A model generated the notes under the pieces. That model saw only the letters and a list, made by a program, of their open reading frames with translations. It was not told the DNA's origin and searched no databases. A stretch of DNA of 64,000 bases, from assembly GCF_000829515.1 (NCBI RefSeq), contig NZ_JXRR01000010.1, forward strand, positions 80,640 to 144,639, written 5' to 3'. Shown one piece after another: positions 49,819 through 59,265 of this stretch (its first letter is position 1; each line of letters starts with the position of its first letter). The translations under genes were made by a program, and so were the position numbers. The DNA comes from Jeotgalibacillus campisalis (lineage in GTDB: Bacteria > Bacillota > Bacilli > Bacillales > Jeotgalibacillaceae).

Positions 49819-50952
49819 ATGACCTATCATGTAAATACTCAATTTGTTCAGCTGGGAAACCGCAGTGAAAAAGTAACAGGGACAGTAAATCCGCCGGTAT
49901 ATTTTTCAACTGCCTACCGCCATCCGGGGCTTGGAGAGTCCACTGGCTATGATTATACCCGCACGAAAAACCCGACCAGAGCAGTTTTGGAAGAAGGGAT
50001 TGCCCGATTAGAAGAAGGAGATGAGGGCTTTGCAACGAGCTCAGGAATGGCAGCTGTGCAGTTGGTGCTATCTCTTTTTAAGCAGGGTGAAGTGATTTTA
50101 GCTTCTGATGATATTTATGGCGGTACGTACCGATTATTAAGGCATTACGAGGAAGCTTATGGCATACAAACAAGATATGTAGATACAAATAATCTCGAGC
50201 AGATGGAAGAAGCAATTTGCGAAAAAACGAAAGCTATTTTAGTCGAGACTCCTACTAACCCGCTGATGCAAATATCAGATATTGAAGAAGTATCGAAGCT
50301 TGCAAGGGATCATAATTTGCTGACGATTGTGGATAACACGTTCTTAACTCCTTATTTACAAAAGCCGATCACCCTCGGAGCTGACATTGTCATTCACAGC
50401 GCCACAAAATTTATCGGCGGGCATAATGATGTACTTGCAGGGCTGGTTGTGGCAAAAGGGAAGGAACTGTGTGAAAGGCTTTTTTCCATTCATAATGGAG
50501 CAGGCGCCGTATTAGCTCCACTTGACTGCTGGCTTTTAGTGAGAGGGCTAAAAACCCTGTCCCTTCGAATGGACCGTCACCAGGAAAATGCAGGTAAAGT
50601 GGCAGAATTTTTGGAGCAGCAGCCCGGTATAACGGATGTTCTTTATCCGGGGATTGGAGGAATGGTGGCATTCAGACTAAAAAAAGAAGGCTGGATAGAT
50701 CCATTTTTAAGGGAGCTTGACTTAATTACATTTGCAGAGAGTCTCGGCGGAGTTGAAAGCTTTATTACCTATCCGGCTACCCAGACGCATGCAGATATAC
50801 CGGAAGAAGAGAGACAGCACCGGGGCATCTGTAACCGTTTATTACGATTTTCCGTTGGCATTGAACATATAGATGACCTGACAAAGGATTTGGATAAGGC
50901 ACTTAAAAAGGTGCAGAGGGAGGAGATTGACGATGACAAAACATCACTTTGA
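49819..50952 (+). CDS. metI: Cystathionine gamma-synthase / O-acetylhomoserine thiolyase MetI
   Basis: A 377-residue PLP enzyme joining an activated homoserine to cysteine (or sulfide), the first transsulfuration step of methionine synthesis. Cys/Met metabolism PLP family marks: YDYTRTKNPTRAVLEE near 45, SSGMAAVQL near 75, DIYGGTYR near 100, VETPTNPLMQISDI near 140, VDNTFLTPYLQKP near 173, and the PLP lysine in HSATKFIGGH near 196. GGAGGAG precedes ATG 49819; the frame extends to 49765 across the leader. It is controlled by the S-box and overlaps metC by 20 bases, as in B. subtilis metIC. Confidence 0.94.
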   Translation: MTYHVNTQFVQLGNRSEKVTGTVNPPVYFSTAYRHPGLGESTGYDYTRTKNPTRAVLEEGIARLEEGDEGFATSSGMAAVQLVLSLFKQGEVILASDDIYGGTYRLLRHYEEAYGIQTRYVDTNNLEQMEEAICEKTKAILVETPTNPLMQISDIEEVSKLARDHNLLTIVDNTFLTPYLQKPITLGADIVIHSATKFIGGHNDVLAGLVVAKGKELCERLFSIHNGAGAVLAPLDCWLLVRGLKTLSLRMDRHQENAGKVAEFLEQQPGITDVLYPGIGGMVAFRLKKEGWIDPFLRELDLITFAESLGGVESFITYPATQTHADIPEEERQHRGICNRLLRFSVGIEHIDDLTKDLDKALKKVQREEIDDDKTSL

Positions 50953-52108
50953 TACCAGGCTGCTGCATCAGGAGGATTTTCGGGACAAACAAACAGGAGC
51001 CGTTAATGTGCCGCTGCATTATTCATCAACCTTTCATCAGGAATCTATAGATGAATTCGGTCCTTATGACTACAGCCGCTCCGGCAATCCAACGAGACAT
51101 GCGCTTGAAAATACGATTGCAGAATTAGAAAATGGAGAACAGGGCTTTGCCTTTGCTTCCGGCATGGCTGCCATTTCTTCAGCATTTATGCTTTTGTCTG
51201 CAGGAGATCATGTACTCGTGTCAAAGGATGTGTACGGGGGAACGTTCAGAGTGATTACAGAGGTCCTGACTCAGTTTGATATAGAACATACCTTCATCGA
51301 CATGACAGACCTTGATGAAACGGCCAGAAGCGTGAAGCCGAATACGAAGGTCATTTATGTTGAAACGCCATCCAATCCATGCCTGAATATTACAGATATT
51401 GAAGGTGTGGCTAAAGTGGCAAAAGCAAATGGCTGTTTAACATTTGTGGATAATACCTTTATGACTCCATTACTGCAAAAGCCGCTTGATCTCGGAGCAG
51501 ATCTTGTTCTACATAGTGCAACTAAATTTCTATCCGGGCACAGCGACGTTGTAGCCGGGCTTGCTGTTACCAAAAACAAAGAAATTGGCAAACGGCTGAA
51601 GTTCGTTCAAAATTCATTTGGGTCCATATTAGGTGTGCAGGACTGCTGGCTGCTGTTGAGAGGGATGAAAACATTGAGTGTAAGATTAAATCAATCCTCT
51701 CAAACTGCAAGGGATATTGCGCAGTATCTGCATCATCATCCAATAATAGAAGAAGTATATTATCCAGGATTTTCTTTTCATGCGGGGTACCCGATTCATC
51801 AGCGACAGTCAGCTGGTGCCGGTGCGGTCCTGTCCTTCAGGCTTCCTTCAAAAGACTGTGCCAGAGTATTTGTTGATCAGCTGAAAATTCCGGTCTTTGC
51901 CGTCAGTCTTGGTGCCGTGGAATCGATCCTGTCCTATCCTGCAACGATGTCCCATTCGGCAATGCCTCCGGCTGAAAGAGCGAAAAGAGGCATTACAGAT
52001 GGACTTCTGAGACTTTCAGTCGGGTTAGAAAATGCAGACGATTTACTGGAAGATATTAAGCAGGCACTAGCAGCGGTTGAGCAGCATGCTCCTGCCGCTC
52101 AAGTTTAA
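50933..52108 (+). CDS. metC: Cystathionine beta-lyase MetC
   Basis: A 391-residue PLP enzyme that splits cystathionine to homocysteine, pyruvate and ammonia, second step of the MetI-MetC route. Marks: YDYSRSGNPTRHALE near 45, FASGMAAISSAFMLL near 70, DVYGGTFRV near 97, VETPSNPCLNITDI near 141, VDNTFMTPLLQKP near 172, PLP lysine in HSATKFLSGHSDVVAG near 195, and SLGAVESILSYPATMSH near 320. GGGAGGAG lies upstream of ATG 50933 inside metI, giving translational coupling. Confidence 0.94.
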   Translation: MTKHHFDTRLLHQEDFRDKQTGAVNVPLHYSSTFHQESIDEFGPYDYSRSGNPTRHALENTIAELENGEQGFAFASGMAAISSAFMLLSAGDHVLVSKDVYGGTFRVITEVLTQFDIEHTFIDMTDLDETARSVKPNTKVIYVETPSNPCLNITDIEGVAKVAKANGCLTFVDNTFMTPLLQKPLDLGADLVLHSATKFLSGHSDVVAGLAVTKNKEIGKRLKFVQNSFGSILGVQDCWLLLRGMKTLSVRLNQSSQTARDIAQYLHHHPIIEEVYYPGFSFHAGYPIHQRQSAGAGAVLSFRLPSKDCARVFVDQLKIPVFAVSLGAVESILSYPATMSHSAMPPAERAKRGITDGLLRLSVGLENADDLLEDIKQALAAVEQHAPAAQV

Positions 52109-52203
52109 TCATTGCTTACTACCTATTGTCTTTGATCCTGGTGTTTAGTTCTTGCCGTTTAAAGGAACGTAAGAATTAGAAACCAATATCGGAGGGATCA
52201 GGC

Positions 52204-53001
52204 ATGATATTTTCAGAACAGGCATTAAAAGATCAGCATATTCTTGTGACAGGGGCAACAGGCGGCATAGGATACGAAACAGCGAAAGCAGCTGTTCAAG
52301 CCGGCGCAACCGTTTCTGTCACAGGCAGAAATGAAGAGAAACTAGAGAAATTGCAACAGGAAGTCGAATCTCTGCAAGCTACAGGAACATTAATTGTGAT
52401 TCCTGCAGACCTAAATGATGCAACAGAGCGTCTGCGTCTCGTTGAAGAAGCCACGCAAACAGGTGGAGCTTTGACTGGTCTAGTGAATTCTGCTGGTGTA
52501 TCAGGAGGCGGCACGCTTGATCAGCTAGAGGAAGATGAGATGAGAAAAGTAATGGAATTAAATTATTTTTCCACGGTTTTACTGACTCAGCTCGTGTATG
52601 AACGGCTGATTCCTCAAAACAAAGGAGCGATTGTTAATATCTCATCTCTTTCAGGACTGAGAGGTACTCGTGGCAATACAGCATATAGTGCTTCTAAGTT
52701 TGCAGTGGCGGGATTTACACAGTCATTTGCAGTGGAAGCCATTGAACATGGAATTCGGGTAAACGCTGTTTGTCCGGGGTTTGTTGATACAGAGATGGGT
52801 CGCTCAGCTATTGAGAAAAAAGGAAAGGCTGCCGGAAGGTCTTATAAAGAACAATTAAAAATTGCTGAAGACGGATTGCCTTCAGGACGTATTACTCAGC
52901 CTGAAGAAGTTGCAAACAGCATAATTTTTCTTCTTTCGGACGCAGCTGAAAATATTGTTGGTGAGTCACTTAAAATCTCAGGTGGAAGTGTGATGAGGTA
53001 A
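52204..53001 (+). CDS. Short-chain dehydrogenase/reductase
   Basis: A 265-residue classical SDR. Cofactor motif TGATGGIGYE (17-26), NSAGVSGGG near 95, catalytic Ser in NISSLSG near 146, YSASK (Tyr-x-x-x-Lys) near 161-165, and CPGFVDTEMG near 190. SVTGRNEEK after strand 2 suggests NADPH preference (Arg after the Gly of TGR). Substrate unknown. The closest naming by pattern would be 3-ketoacyl-ACP reductase-like, but it is not in a fatty acid cluster. It follows metC by 95 bp without an obvious terminator, so some read-through from the S-box unit is possible. A family A repeat remnant follows it. Confidence 0.87.
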   Translation: MIFSEQALKDQHILVTGATGGIGYETAKAAVQAGATVSVTGRNEEKLEKLQQEVESLQATGTLIVIPADLNDATERLRLVEEATQTGGALTGLVNSAGVSGGGTLDQLEEDEMRKVMELNYFSTVLLTQLVYERLIPQNKGAIVNISSLSGLRGTRGNTAYSASKFAVAGFTQSFAVEAIEHGIRVNAVCPGFVDTEMGRSAIEKKGKAAGRSYKEQLKIAEDGLPSGRITQPEEVANSIIFLLSDAAENIVGESLKISGGSVMR

Positions 53002-53023
53002 ATAGATTTAGAAGCTGAGGAGA

Positions 53024-53110
53024 GGGACCGGTTCATTTCCGCTTCAGGCGTACGCTTTTTAGCGGGGCGGGAGGTGAGCCGGTTTGATTGGTCCCTCGCA
53101 GCCTGAGCGT
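53024..53110. repeat. Family A-related repeat remnant
   Basis: GGGACCGGTTCATTTCCGCT, then TCAGGCGTACGCTTTTTAGC and GGGGCGGGAGGTGAGCC, matches the first half of the 209-bp unit at 26261; the second half is lost or scrambled (GGTTTGATTGGTCCCTCGC). Confidence 0.75.
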
Positions 53111-53142
53111 TTTTTAAATCAGATTAAGAAAGTACACACGAG

Positions 53143-53183
53143 GATGTCTACATGAACCTATTGTTCATGTAGACATTTTCTTT
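53143..53183. terminator. Terminator downstream of SDR gene
   Basis: ATGTCTACATGAAC/GTTCATGTAGACAT 14-bp perfect stem followed by TTTTC. Confidence 0.85.
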
Positions 53184-53417
53184 TGGAATGCAATGAGTTA
53201 TGTCTGAGCTTTTTTTTACATGATTGTTTCTTCCGTAGCTCACCTTAAGAGAGAGGATTTGAATATCATTTTCCTGTCTGCATGTAATCCAGCTGAAAAT
53301 GGAAAAGCTTCTTAGTAAATAGAAAGAATGAAGAAAATAAAAGTTTTTTAGTATCTTTAAAAAAATAGCGTATAATGTAGGATAAATTGCTACAAAACAG
53401 GCAGGAGGAAAGAAGAA

Positions 53418-54521
53418 TTGAACCAAAATACAATCATCCGGTTTGATCAAGTAACACATCAATTCGATCAGACGGTCGTTTTAGATGAAGTAAGCTTTGA
53501 AATAGAAAGAGGGAAATTTTACACGCTTCTTGGACCTTCAGGATGCGGGAAAACAACGATATTGAGACTTATTGCAGGCTTTATGGAACCGGCAGCAGGT
53601 TCTATTTATTTTAACGGAGAAAAAATTAATCATTTGCCGGCCAATAAGCGCCAGGTTAACACAGTCTTTCAGGATTACGCGCTTTTTCCCCATTTAAATG
53701 TATTTGAAAATGTAGCCTTTGGGCTGAAAATAAAGAAACTAAAAAAATCTGACATCACTTCAAAAGTTAAAGAAGCGCTGAAATTTGTAAACCTGGAAGG
53801 ATACGAAACGAGACAAATTAGTGAAATGTCAGGGGGACAAAGACAGCGTGTCGCAATTGCAAGGGCAATTGTGAATGAACCTGAGGTTATTTTGCTCGAT
53901 GAACCGCTATCGGCGCTTGATCTGAAATTGCGTACAGAGATGCAGTATGAATTGCGTGAACTGCAGCAGCGCCTGGGCATTACGTTTATTTTTGTTACTC
54001 ATGACCAGGAAGAGGCGCTTGCGATGTCGGATGAAATATTTGTTCTAGACAAAGGAGTCATTCAGCAGAGTGGAACGCCAATGGATATTTACGATGAGCC
54101 AATCAATCGGTTTGTGGCTGATTTTATTGGAGAATCCAATATTGCAGCAGGGAAAATGATTGCTGATTTCAACGTATCATTTGCCGGTAAGGAGTTTGAA
54201 TGTGTAGATCGCGGTCTTCAGCGGGATGAGCCGGTTGAAGTGGTAATTCGCCCTGAAGATCTAACGATTACAGAGGAAAGCGCAGGTAAACTTCAAGTGA
54301 AGGTGGATTCCCAGCTTTTCCGAGGAGTTCATTTTGAGATTTGCTGCGTTGATGAATTTGATAATGAATGGCTTGTTCATTCGACGAAAAAGGCAGAAGT
54401 AGGAGAACAAATCGGGCTGACATTTGAACCGGAAGCCATTCATGTGATGCGGTTTAACGAGTCGGAAGAAGATTTTGACAAAAGACTGGAAGGGTACTCG
54501 GAGACTGGCTATGGAAACTAG
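53418..54521 (+). CDS. potA: Spermidine/putrescine ABC transporter ATP-binding protein PotA
   Basis: A 367-residue ATPase. Walker [10 protein letters not shown] near 40, Q-loop [21 protein letters not shown] near 86, signature [16 protein letters not shown] near 137, Walker [15 protein letters not shown] near 158, and H-loop [14 protein letters not shown] near 194. A C-terminal TOBE domain (about 270-350; [10 protein letters not shown]) is present as in polyamine importers. It powers uptake with PotB, PotC and PotD. Start is TTG 53418, with AGGAGG nine bases upstream. The frame overlaps potB by 11 bases, so the operon is translationally coupled. Confidence 0.95.
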   Translation: MNQNTIIRFDQVTHQFDQTVVLDEVSFEIERGKFYTLLGPSGCGKTTILRLIAGFMEPAAGSIYFNGEKINHLPANKRQVNTVFQDYALFPHLNVFENVAFGLKIKKLKKSDITSKVKEALKFVNLEGYETRQISEMSGGQRQRVAIARAIVNEPEVILLDEPLSALDLKLRTEMQYELRELQQRLGITFIFVTHDQEEALAMSDEIFVLDKGVIQQSGTPMDIYDEPINRFVADFIGESNIAAGKMIADFNVSFAGKEFECVDRGLQRDEPVEVVIRPEDLTITEESAGKLQVKVDSQLFRGVHFEICCVDEFDNEWLVHSTKKAEVGEQIGLTFEPEAIHVMRFNESEEDFDKRLEGYSETGYGN

Positions 54522-55329
54522 ATCAAGAAATCTGTTTCTCATTCCCTATGCTTTCTGGATTGCCTTATTTGTAATCGCCCCTGTCATGCTGGTTTTGTTT
54601 TTTTCCTTTAGAGGTCTTGATGGCGGATTTACGTTAAGCAACTGGACTCATTTTTTTACATCCACTTATTTTCAATTGACGTTAAGTTCATTTTGGTATG
54701 CTTTTTTAATTACGCTGTTTGCACTTTTAATCTCCTACCCGACAGCACTGATTTTAACGAAGACAAAGCATAAACAGCTCTGGCTGCTGTTGATCATTGT
54801 TCCTTCGTGGATCAATATTCTGCTTAAGGTTTATGCTTTTTTAGGAATCTTTGGCACGTATGGACCAGTAAATGCATTACTTGAGACGATGGGAATAGGT
54901 ACACAACAAATACTTTTTACTGATTTCAGCTTTGTTTTTGTTTCGGTTTATATTTTTATTCCGTTTATGATTTTGCCTATTTTTAATGCTTTAGATAAAT
55001 TGAACCCAACGCTTGTGGACGCTTCACGTGATTTAGGTGCTTCCTCTTGGGAGACTTTCCGGCAGGTGATTTTCCCGTTAACAGCAAGCGGTGTTAAAGC
55101 AGGCTGTCAGCTTGTTTTTATTCCATCACTGTCACTGTTTATGATTACAAGGCTGATTGCCGGGAATCAGGTCATTACACTTGGGACTGCCATCGAACAG
55201 CACTTTCTCGTTACCCAGGATTGGGGAATGGGATCCACTATAGCTGTATTTCTGATCGCCGTAATGGCAGTGATTATGTTTTTAACAGGCGACCGGAAGA
55301 GAGGGCTGGCAAATGAAAAAAACGTTTAA
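54511..55329 (+). CDS. potB: Spermidine/putrescine ABC transporter permease PotB
   Basis: A 272-residue membrane protein of six helices. The EAA loop is [28 protein letters not shown] near 170-197. It pairs with PotC to form the polyamine channel. The ATG at 54511 follows GGAG by eight bases and overlaps the end of potA; the track extension to 54475 lies within potA. Its end overlaps potC by 17 bases. Confidence 0.94.
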   Translation: METRSRNLFLIPYAFWIALFVIAPVMLVLFFSFRGLDGGFTLSNWTHFFTSTYFQLTLSSFWYAFLITLFALLISYPTALILTKTKHKQLWLLLIIVPSWINILLKVYAFLGIFGTYGPVNALLETMGIGTQQILFTDFSFVFVSVYIFIPFMILPIFNALDKLNPTLVDASRDLGASSWETFRQVIFPLTASGVKAGCQLVFIPSLSLFMITRLIAGNQVITLGTAIEQHFLVTQDWGMGSTIAVFLIAVMAVIMFLTGDRKRGLANEKNV

Positions 55330-56116
55330 TTGGCCGGCTGTTTATCTGGCTTTAGTCTTTGTGATTTTATATGCACCGATCTTTTATTTAATGGTGTACT
55401 CCTTTAACAGCGGAGGAACTATGTATGGGTTTGAGAGCTTTACATGGGACTATTATATTGAAGTGTTTCAGGATACGAGACTATTAATTATTGTACTGAA
55501 TACCGTGATTATCGCACTTTTATCCTCGCTGATTTCAACCGTTATCGGTGTGTTTGGTGCACTTGCGATTACGTATGTAAAAAGACAGCGTAATAAAAAT
55601 ACCTTGCTTTCTTTAAATAATGTTTTGATTGTCAGTCCGGATGTCATTATTGGTGCTTCCTTGTTAATTTTATTTACGTTTATCGGGATCAGACTGGGCT
55701 TTACGTCTGTTCTGCTTGCGCATATCGCGTTTAGTGTGCCAATTGTGGTGATCATGGTCCTGCCAAAGCTGCAGGAAATGAGCCCAACGCTGATTGATGC
55801 AGCAAGAGATCTGGGGGCAAGCAGGCTCGATGTACTAACAAAAGTGATTCTGCCTTCTATTACACCGGGGATCTTTGCAGGATTTTTTATGGCATTGACG
55901 TATTCTCTGGATGACTTTGCTGTAACCTTCTTTGTAACAGGGAATGGCTTTACAACGCTGTCAGTTGAAATTTATTCTCTTGCCAGACAAGGAATTTCTC
56001 TGCAGATTAATGCGTTATCCACACTTATTTTCCTGGTAACACTGGTACTGGTAATCGGCTATTATTTTATCAGTAAGAAAAGCGGTGCCGGCTTAGGAAT
56101 GGGGGTGCCAAAATGA
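55313..56116 (+). CDS. potC: Spermidine/putrescine ABC transporter permease PotC
   Basis: A 267-residue six-helix permease. The N-terminal YALVFVILYAPIFYLMVYSFN-type helix and the EAA loop LIDAARDLGASRLDVLTKVILPSITPG near 160-186 are typical of PotC. Its ATG lies inside the 3' end of potB, and its stop overlaps the ATG of potD (ATGA), so the order potABCD is fully coupled. Confidence 0.94.
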   Translation: MKKTFNWPAVYLALVFVILYAPIFYLMVYSFNSGGTMYGFESFTWDYYIEVFQDTRLLIIVLNTVIIALLSSLISTVIGVFGALAITYVKRQRNKNTLLSLNNVLIVSPDVIIGASLLILFTFIGIRLGFTSVLLAHIAFSVPIVVIMVLPKLQEMSPTLIDAARDLGASRLDVLTKVILPSITPGIFAGFFMALTYSLDDFAVTFFVTGNGFTTLSVEIYSLARQGISLQINALSTLIFLVTLVLVIGYYFISKKSGAGLGMGVPK

Positions 56117-57186
56117 AGCAGCTGATGCGTATGTTTATTGTTGTCACACTTGCTGTTGTGGTCCTTCTTATTGGAGTTAATTATCTCAACTCGTCCCAAA
56201 GCACCTCTGGTAATGATACGCTGACCGTTTTTAACTGGGGTGATTATATAGATGAGGACCTGCTCACAGAGTTTGAAGAAGAAACAGGAATACGTGTCAT
56301 TTATGAAACGTTTGATTCCAATGAAGCGATGCTGACTAAAATTGAGCAGGGGGGAACGACCTATGATATTGCCGTTCCCTCTGAATATACAATCGATAAA
56401 ATGATTGAACAGGAATTGCTGCTGGAACTGGATCATGAGCAGCTGCCGAATATGGAGCACTTGAATCCGGATTTCATGGACCTTTCCTTTGATCCGGGAA
56501 ATGCATATTCCATCCCTTATTTTTGGGGAACAGTCGGCATTGTTTACAATCCCACTGTTACAGGAGATGTTGACTTTTCCTCCTGGGACGATCTGTGGAA
56601 TGAAGAATTTGAAAACGAAATCCTGCTGGTTGATGGCGCAAGGGAAATCATGGGTATGGGGTTAAACAGTCTTGGTTATTCATTGAATACAAAAGATCAA
56701 TCAGAGCTGGCTGCTGCGCAGGAAAAACTTCTTACATTGTCGCCGAATATAAAAGCCATTGTCGGGGATGAAATGAAGATGCTGATTGGCAACAATGAAG
56801 CGCCAATTGGCGTTGTGTGGTCAGGTGAAGCCGCTGATATGATGTTTGAAAATGAAGATCTTGATTATGCTATTCCGGAAGAGGGATCAAATCTGTGGTT
56901 TGATAATATGGTTATTCCGAAAACGGCGGATAACATCGAAGGTGCCCATCAATTTATTAATTTTATGCTTGAACCGGAGCACGCTGCACAAAATGCCGAA
57001 TATGTCGGATACTCTACGCCGAATCAGTCAGGTTTTGAACTTTTGCCGGCAGAGATTTCTGAAGACGAACGTTTTTATCCTGATGAGGAAATTACAGATC
57101 GATTGGAAGTGTACGATAATCTGGGGCAGGAAATGCTCTCGTATTACAATGAGCTGTTTCTGGAATTTAAAATTGAACTTAGGTAA
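56113..57186 (+). CDS. potD: Spermidine/putrescine-binding protein PotD
   Basis: A 357-residue extracellular binding protein. A strongly hydrophobic N-terminal helix (about 7-23) is followed by the mature fold: TLTVFNWGDYIDEDLL near 38, FEEETGIRVIYETFDSNEAML near 56, YDIAVPSEYTIDKMI near 88, IPYFWGTVGIVYNP near 138 and GVVWSGEAADMM near 233. This is the PotD/F pattern that captures spermidine or putrescine. Unlike most Gram-positive PotD proteins, the N-terminal segment has no lipobox cysteine, so it may stay attached as an uncleaved membrane anchor. Start codon overlaps the potC stop. Confidence 0.93.
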   Translation: MKQLMRMFIVVTLAVVVLLIGVNYLNSSQSTSGNDTLTVFNWGDYIDEDLLTEFEEETGIRVIYETFDSNEAMLTKIEQGGTTYDIAVPSEYTIDKMIEQELLLELDHEQLPNMEHLNPDFMDLSFDPGNAYSIPYFWGTVGIVYNPTVTGDVDFSSWDDLWNEEFENEILLVDGAREIMGMGLNSLGYSLNTKDQSELAAAQEKLLTLSPNIKAIVGDEMKMLIGNNEAPIGVVWSGEAADMMFENEDLDYAIPEEGSNLWFDNMVIPKTADNIEGAHQFINFMLEPEHAAQNAEYVGYSTPNQSGFELLPAEISEDERFYPDEEITDRLEVYDNLGQEMLSYYNELFLEFKIELR

Positions 57187-57231
57187 AAATGGGCAGCTCA
57201 AATTGATGAGAACAAAGCAGGAGGGGATCAT

Positions 57232-58425
57232 GTGGAAGCATCACACCTGATTTTGCTATTGCTGGTTGGCTATATTGTTTATACCATCGACATCCATGCT
57301 AAATGGTTTCCACAGCCTCCGGTCCTTGTGTTAATTGGGTTGGGATTGTCTTTTATTCCGTTTTTCGGAGAAGTAAAACTGACGGAAACAATGTTATATG
57401 ATGTGATTCTTCCTTCCTTGCTATTTATTTCTGCTTACAAGTATCCGCCTGCTGCTTTACGGAAGCATGCTGGTATTATCGCGTTGTTAAGCACGGGGGG
57501 ATTAGTGATTACGATATTCTTGCTTGGGATTGTCATCTATTTTCTTGTGAACCCTTTTGCGAGCTTTTCTCTTCTTGCAGCACTTGTTATCGCTGCGGTT
57601 ATGTCGCCAACTGACCCGGTTTCAGTAACAGCCATTTTAAAACAAAGCGGAGGAAATGAAGCAATTGCTGATCTGGTCGAGGGTGAGTCAATGATTAATG
57701 ATGGGACCAGTATCGTTATTTTTACTACACTTGTCATGATGATTTCTACAGGAGCAAGCATTACGTTTTGGTCTGTTACGAAGGAGTTTCTTCTCGTTTC
57801 AGCAGGCGGCATATTGATCGGTCTGCTGTTTGGATGGGTTGTCAGCAGGGCAGTGCATTACACCCATCAAAAAGAATTTCAGGTCATGCTCAGTATCGTG
57901 CTTGCCTACGGGAATTTCCATTTAGCTGAAGCCCTCGGAGTTTCCGGGGTGCTGGCAACAGTCACTGCGGGCATTATGCTTTCCTGGGAGTTTACTCATA
58001 CTAATAAAGAAGATCATTACAGGGAAGCTCTTGATGGTTTTTGGAATATTGTTGAACCGACACTGCTTTCAGTGGTTTTCTTAACGATTGGGCTGGTAGC
58101 TTCATCTTACATAGATGGAGAGCTGCTGATCCTTTCGTCAGGAATCTTTATTTTCAGTCTGATCATCCGGTACATTGTTGTCGGACTTTCTGTAGCAAGC
58201 ATTCCCTCCGTGCGCAGCATGTTTGGTCTTAAAGAATCGTTTATAATCGCTTTTTCAGGTGTTAAAGGGACCATGTCGGTGGTACTGCTGCTTATTTTAG
58301 AAACGAAGAATGCTGACAATATCGATTTTATTATTTCAGTTTCTTTTTTTGCTATCTTGCTGTCACTGATTATTCAAAGCTTCGGTATTTACCCGCTTTC
58401 CCGTAAAATGATAAAGTCCAATTAG
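57232..58425 (+). CDS. CPA1-family sodium/proton antiporter (NhaP-type)
   Basis: A 397-residue membrane protein of about 12-13 helices. CPA1 family marks: VMSPTDPVSVTAILKQSG near 123-140 (the TDP of the ion-binding crossover) and EGESMINDGTSIVIFTT near 149 (the ND motif), plus GVSGVLATVTAGIMLS near 233 and FSGVKGTMSVVLLLIL near 342. These antiporters expel Na+ (or K+) in exchange for H+, helping pH and salt balance, as expected in a salt- or alkali-tolerant Bacillaceae. GTG start at 57232 after GGAGGGGATC. It lies 45 bp after potD in the same direction and could share its transcript. Confidence 0.88.
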   Translation: MEASHLILLLLVGYIVYTIDIHAKWFPQPPVLVLIGLGLSFIPFFGEVKLTETMLYDVILPSLLFISAYKYPPAALRKHAGIIALLSTGGLVITIFLLGIVIYFLVNPFASFSLLAALVIAAVMSPTDPVSVTAILKQSGGNEAIADLVEGESMINDGTSIVIFTTLVMMISTGASITFWSVTKEFLLVSAGGILIGLLFGWVVSRAVHYTHQKEFQVMLSIVLAYGNFHLAEALGVSGVLATVTAGIMLSWEFTHTNKEDHYREALDGFWNIVEPTLLSVVFLTIGLVASSYIDGELLILSSGIFIFSLIIRYIVVGLSVASIPSVRSMFGLKESFIIAFSGVKGTMSVVLLLILETKNADNIDFIISVSFFAILLSLIIQSFGIYPLSRKMIKSN

Positions 58426-58466
58426 TTAATAGCGGCTTAATTTTCTTGAGATTAACACGAAAAAAG

Positions 58467-58506
58467 TGTCCCTCTGAACAGTATTTGTTTGGAGGGGCAT
58501 TTTTTG
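58467..58506 (+). terminator. Terminator after CPA1 antiporter gene
   Basis: TGTCCCTC...GAGGGGCA hairpin followed by TTTTTT. Confidence 0.8.
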
Positions 58507-58543
58507 CGTGGTTTCATACTTTTTCTGAATAAGCGGAATATAG

Positions 58544-58568
58544 CTTCTGAAACGGAAATGAGCCGGTC
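58544..58568. repeat. Short remnant of family A-related repeat
   Basis: TTCTGAAACGGAAATGAGCC, then GGTC, corresponds to the inverted end of the 209-bp unit (GGTTCATTTCCGTTCC family). It sits 26 bases before an ORF that has lost its start. Confidence 0.55.
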
Positions 58569-58593
58569 ATATTATATAAAAATCTTTAATTAA

Positions 58594-58956
58594 GTTGTCA
58601 ATCATTACTGCAGGGATTTTGATGAGATACCAGAAGAATATTTGATTCAGGAAAAAACGATTCCTTACGATAAATCTACACTGCTGATACAATCGGGTTT
58701 TCTTTCTGAGACCTCGGCTGTCATTGCCATTGAACGTGTAGAAAAAGAGGGAGAAATTCAGCTTGTCTTCAGTTCATCTTCTCCAGGTGAAATTACGTAT
58801 ACTCAATTCACCAAGCCGATGATCTTATCTCAATTTAACCCGGATGGCCGCTCTGATGTGGATTATCAGGCGGGTACTGATGCGATTCTTTTGAAGGTGC
58901 CGGAAAATATTGAAATCCTAAAAGAGGATGATGATTTTATTCTATATCTTGAATAA
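58594..58956 (+). pseudogene. Truncated uncharacterised ORF
   Basis: The frame is open from 58594 to the stop at 58956 (about 120 codons) with no ATG/GTG and no ribosome site; the first TTG is at 58642. The encoded sequence is protein-like and mostly beta (TLLIQSGFLSETSAVIAIER, VEKEGEIQLVFSS, ILLKVPENIEILKEDDD). I do not recognise the family. Because the repeat remnant lies directly before the open frame, the gene probably lost its 5' end by a rearrangement at the repeat. Confidence 0.45.
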
Positions 58957-59113
58957 AGCAGCTTGTTATATTTTTTGTTTGCTCACATAAAGTAGAAATA
59001 CATTATTCTCCTGAAAAGTTATATAGACTAAATTATCTGAAAAAGGTTGACTTTCAAATGGAGTTTGCTCTATAATCCACATCAAGAGATTCGAAAATAC
59101 CTAACTTAATATA

Positions 59114-59261
59114 CTCTTATCCAGAGTGGCGGAGGGACTAGGCCCTGCGATGCCCGGCAACCAACGAAAAATTTTTCGGAAAGGTGCTAATTCCTACAGA
59201 TTGATTTTAATCTGAAAGATAAGAGGAGGACAAAACCCTCTTCTTATGAAGGGGGTTTTTT
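59114..59261 (+). ncRNA. SAM-I (S-box) riboswitch of metY-metX
   Basis: Aptamer 59114-59226: CTCTTATCCAGAGTGGCGGA, GGGACTAGGCCCTGCGATGC, CCGGCAACC, AAAGGTGCTAATTCC, and closing GATAAGAG. Terminator ACCCTCTTC/GAAGGGGGT with T run at 59234-59261. Unlike the first S-box it is separated from its gene by about 380 bases of tandem repeat. Confidence 0.95.
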
Positions 59262-59265
59262 ATAT

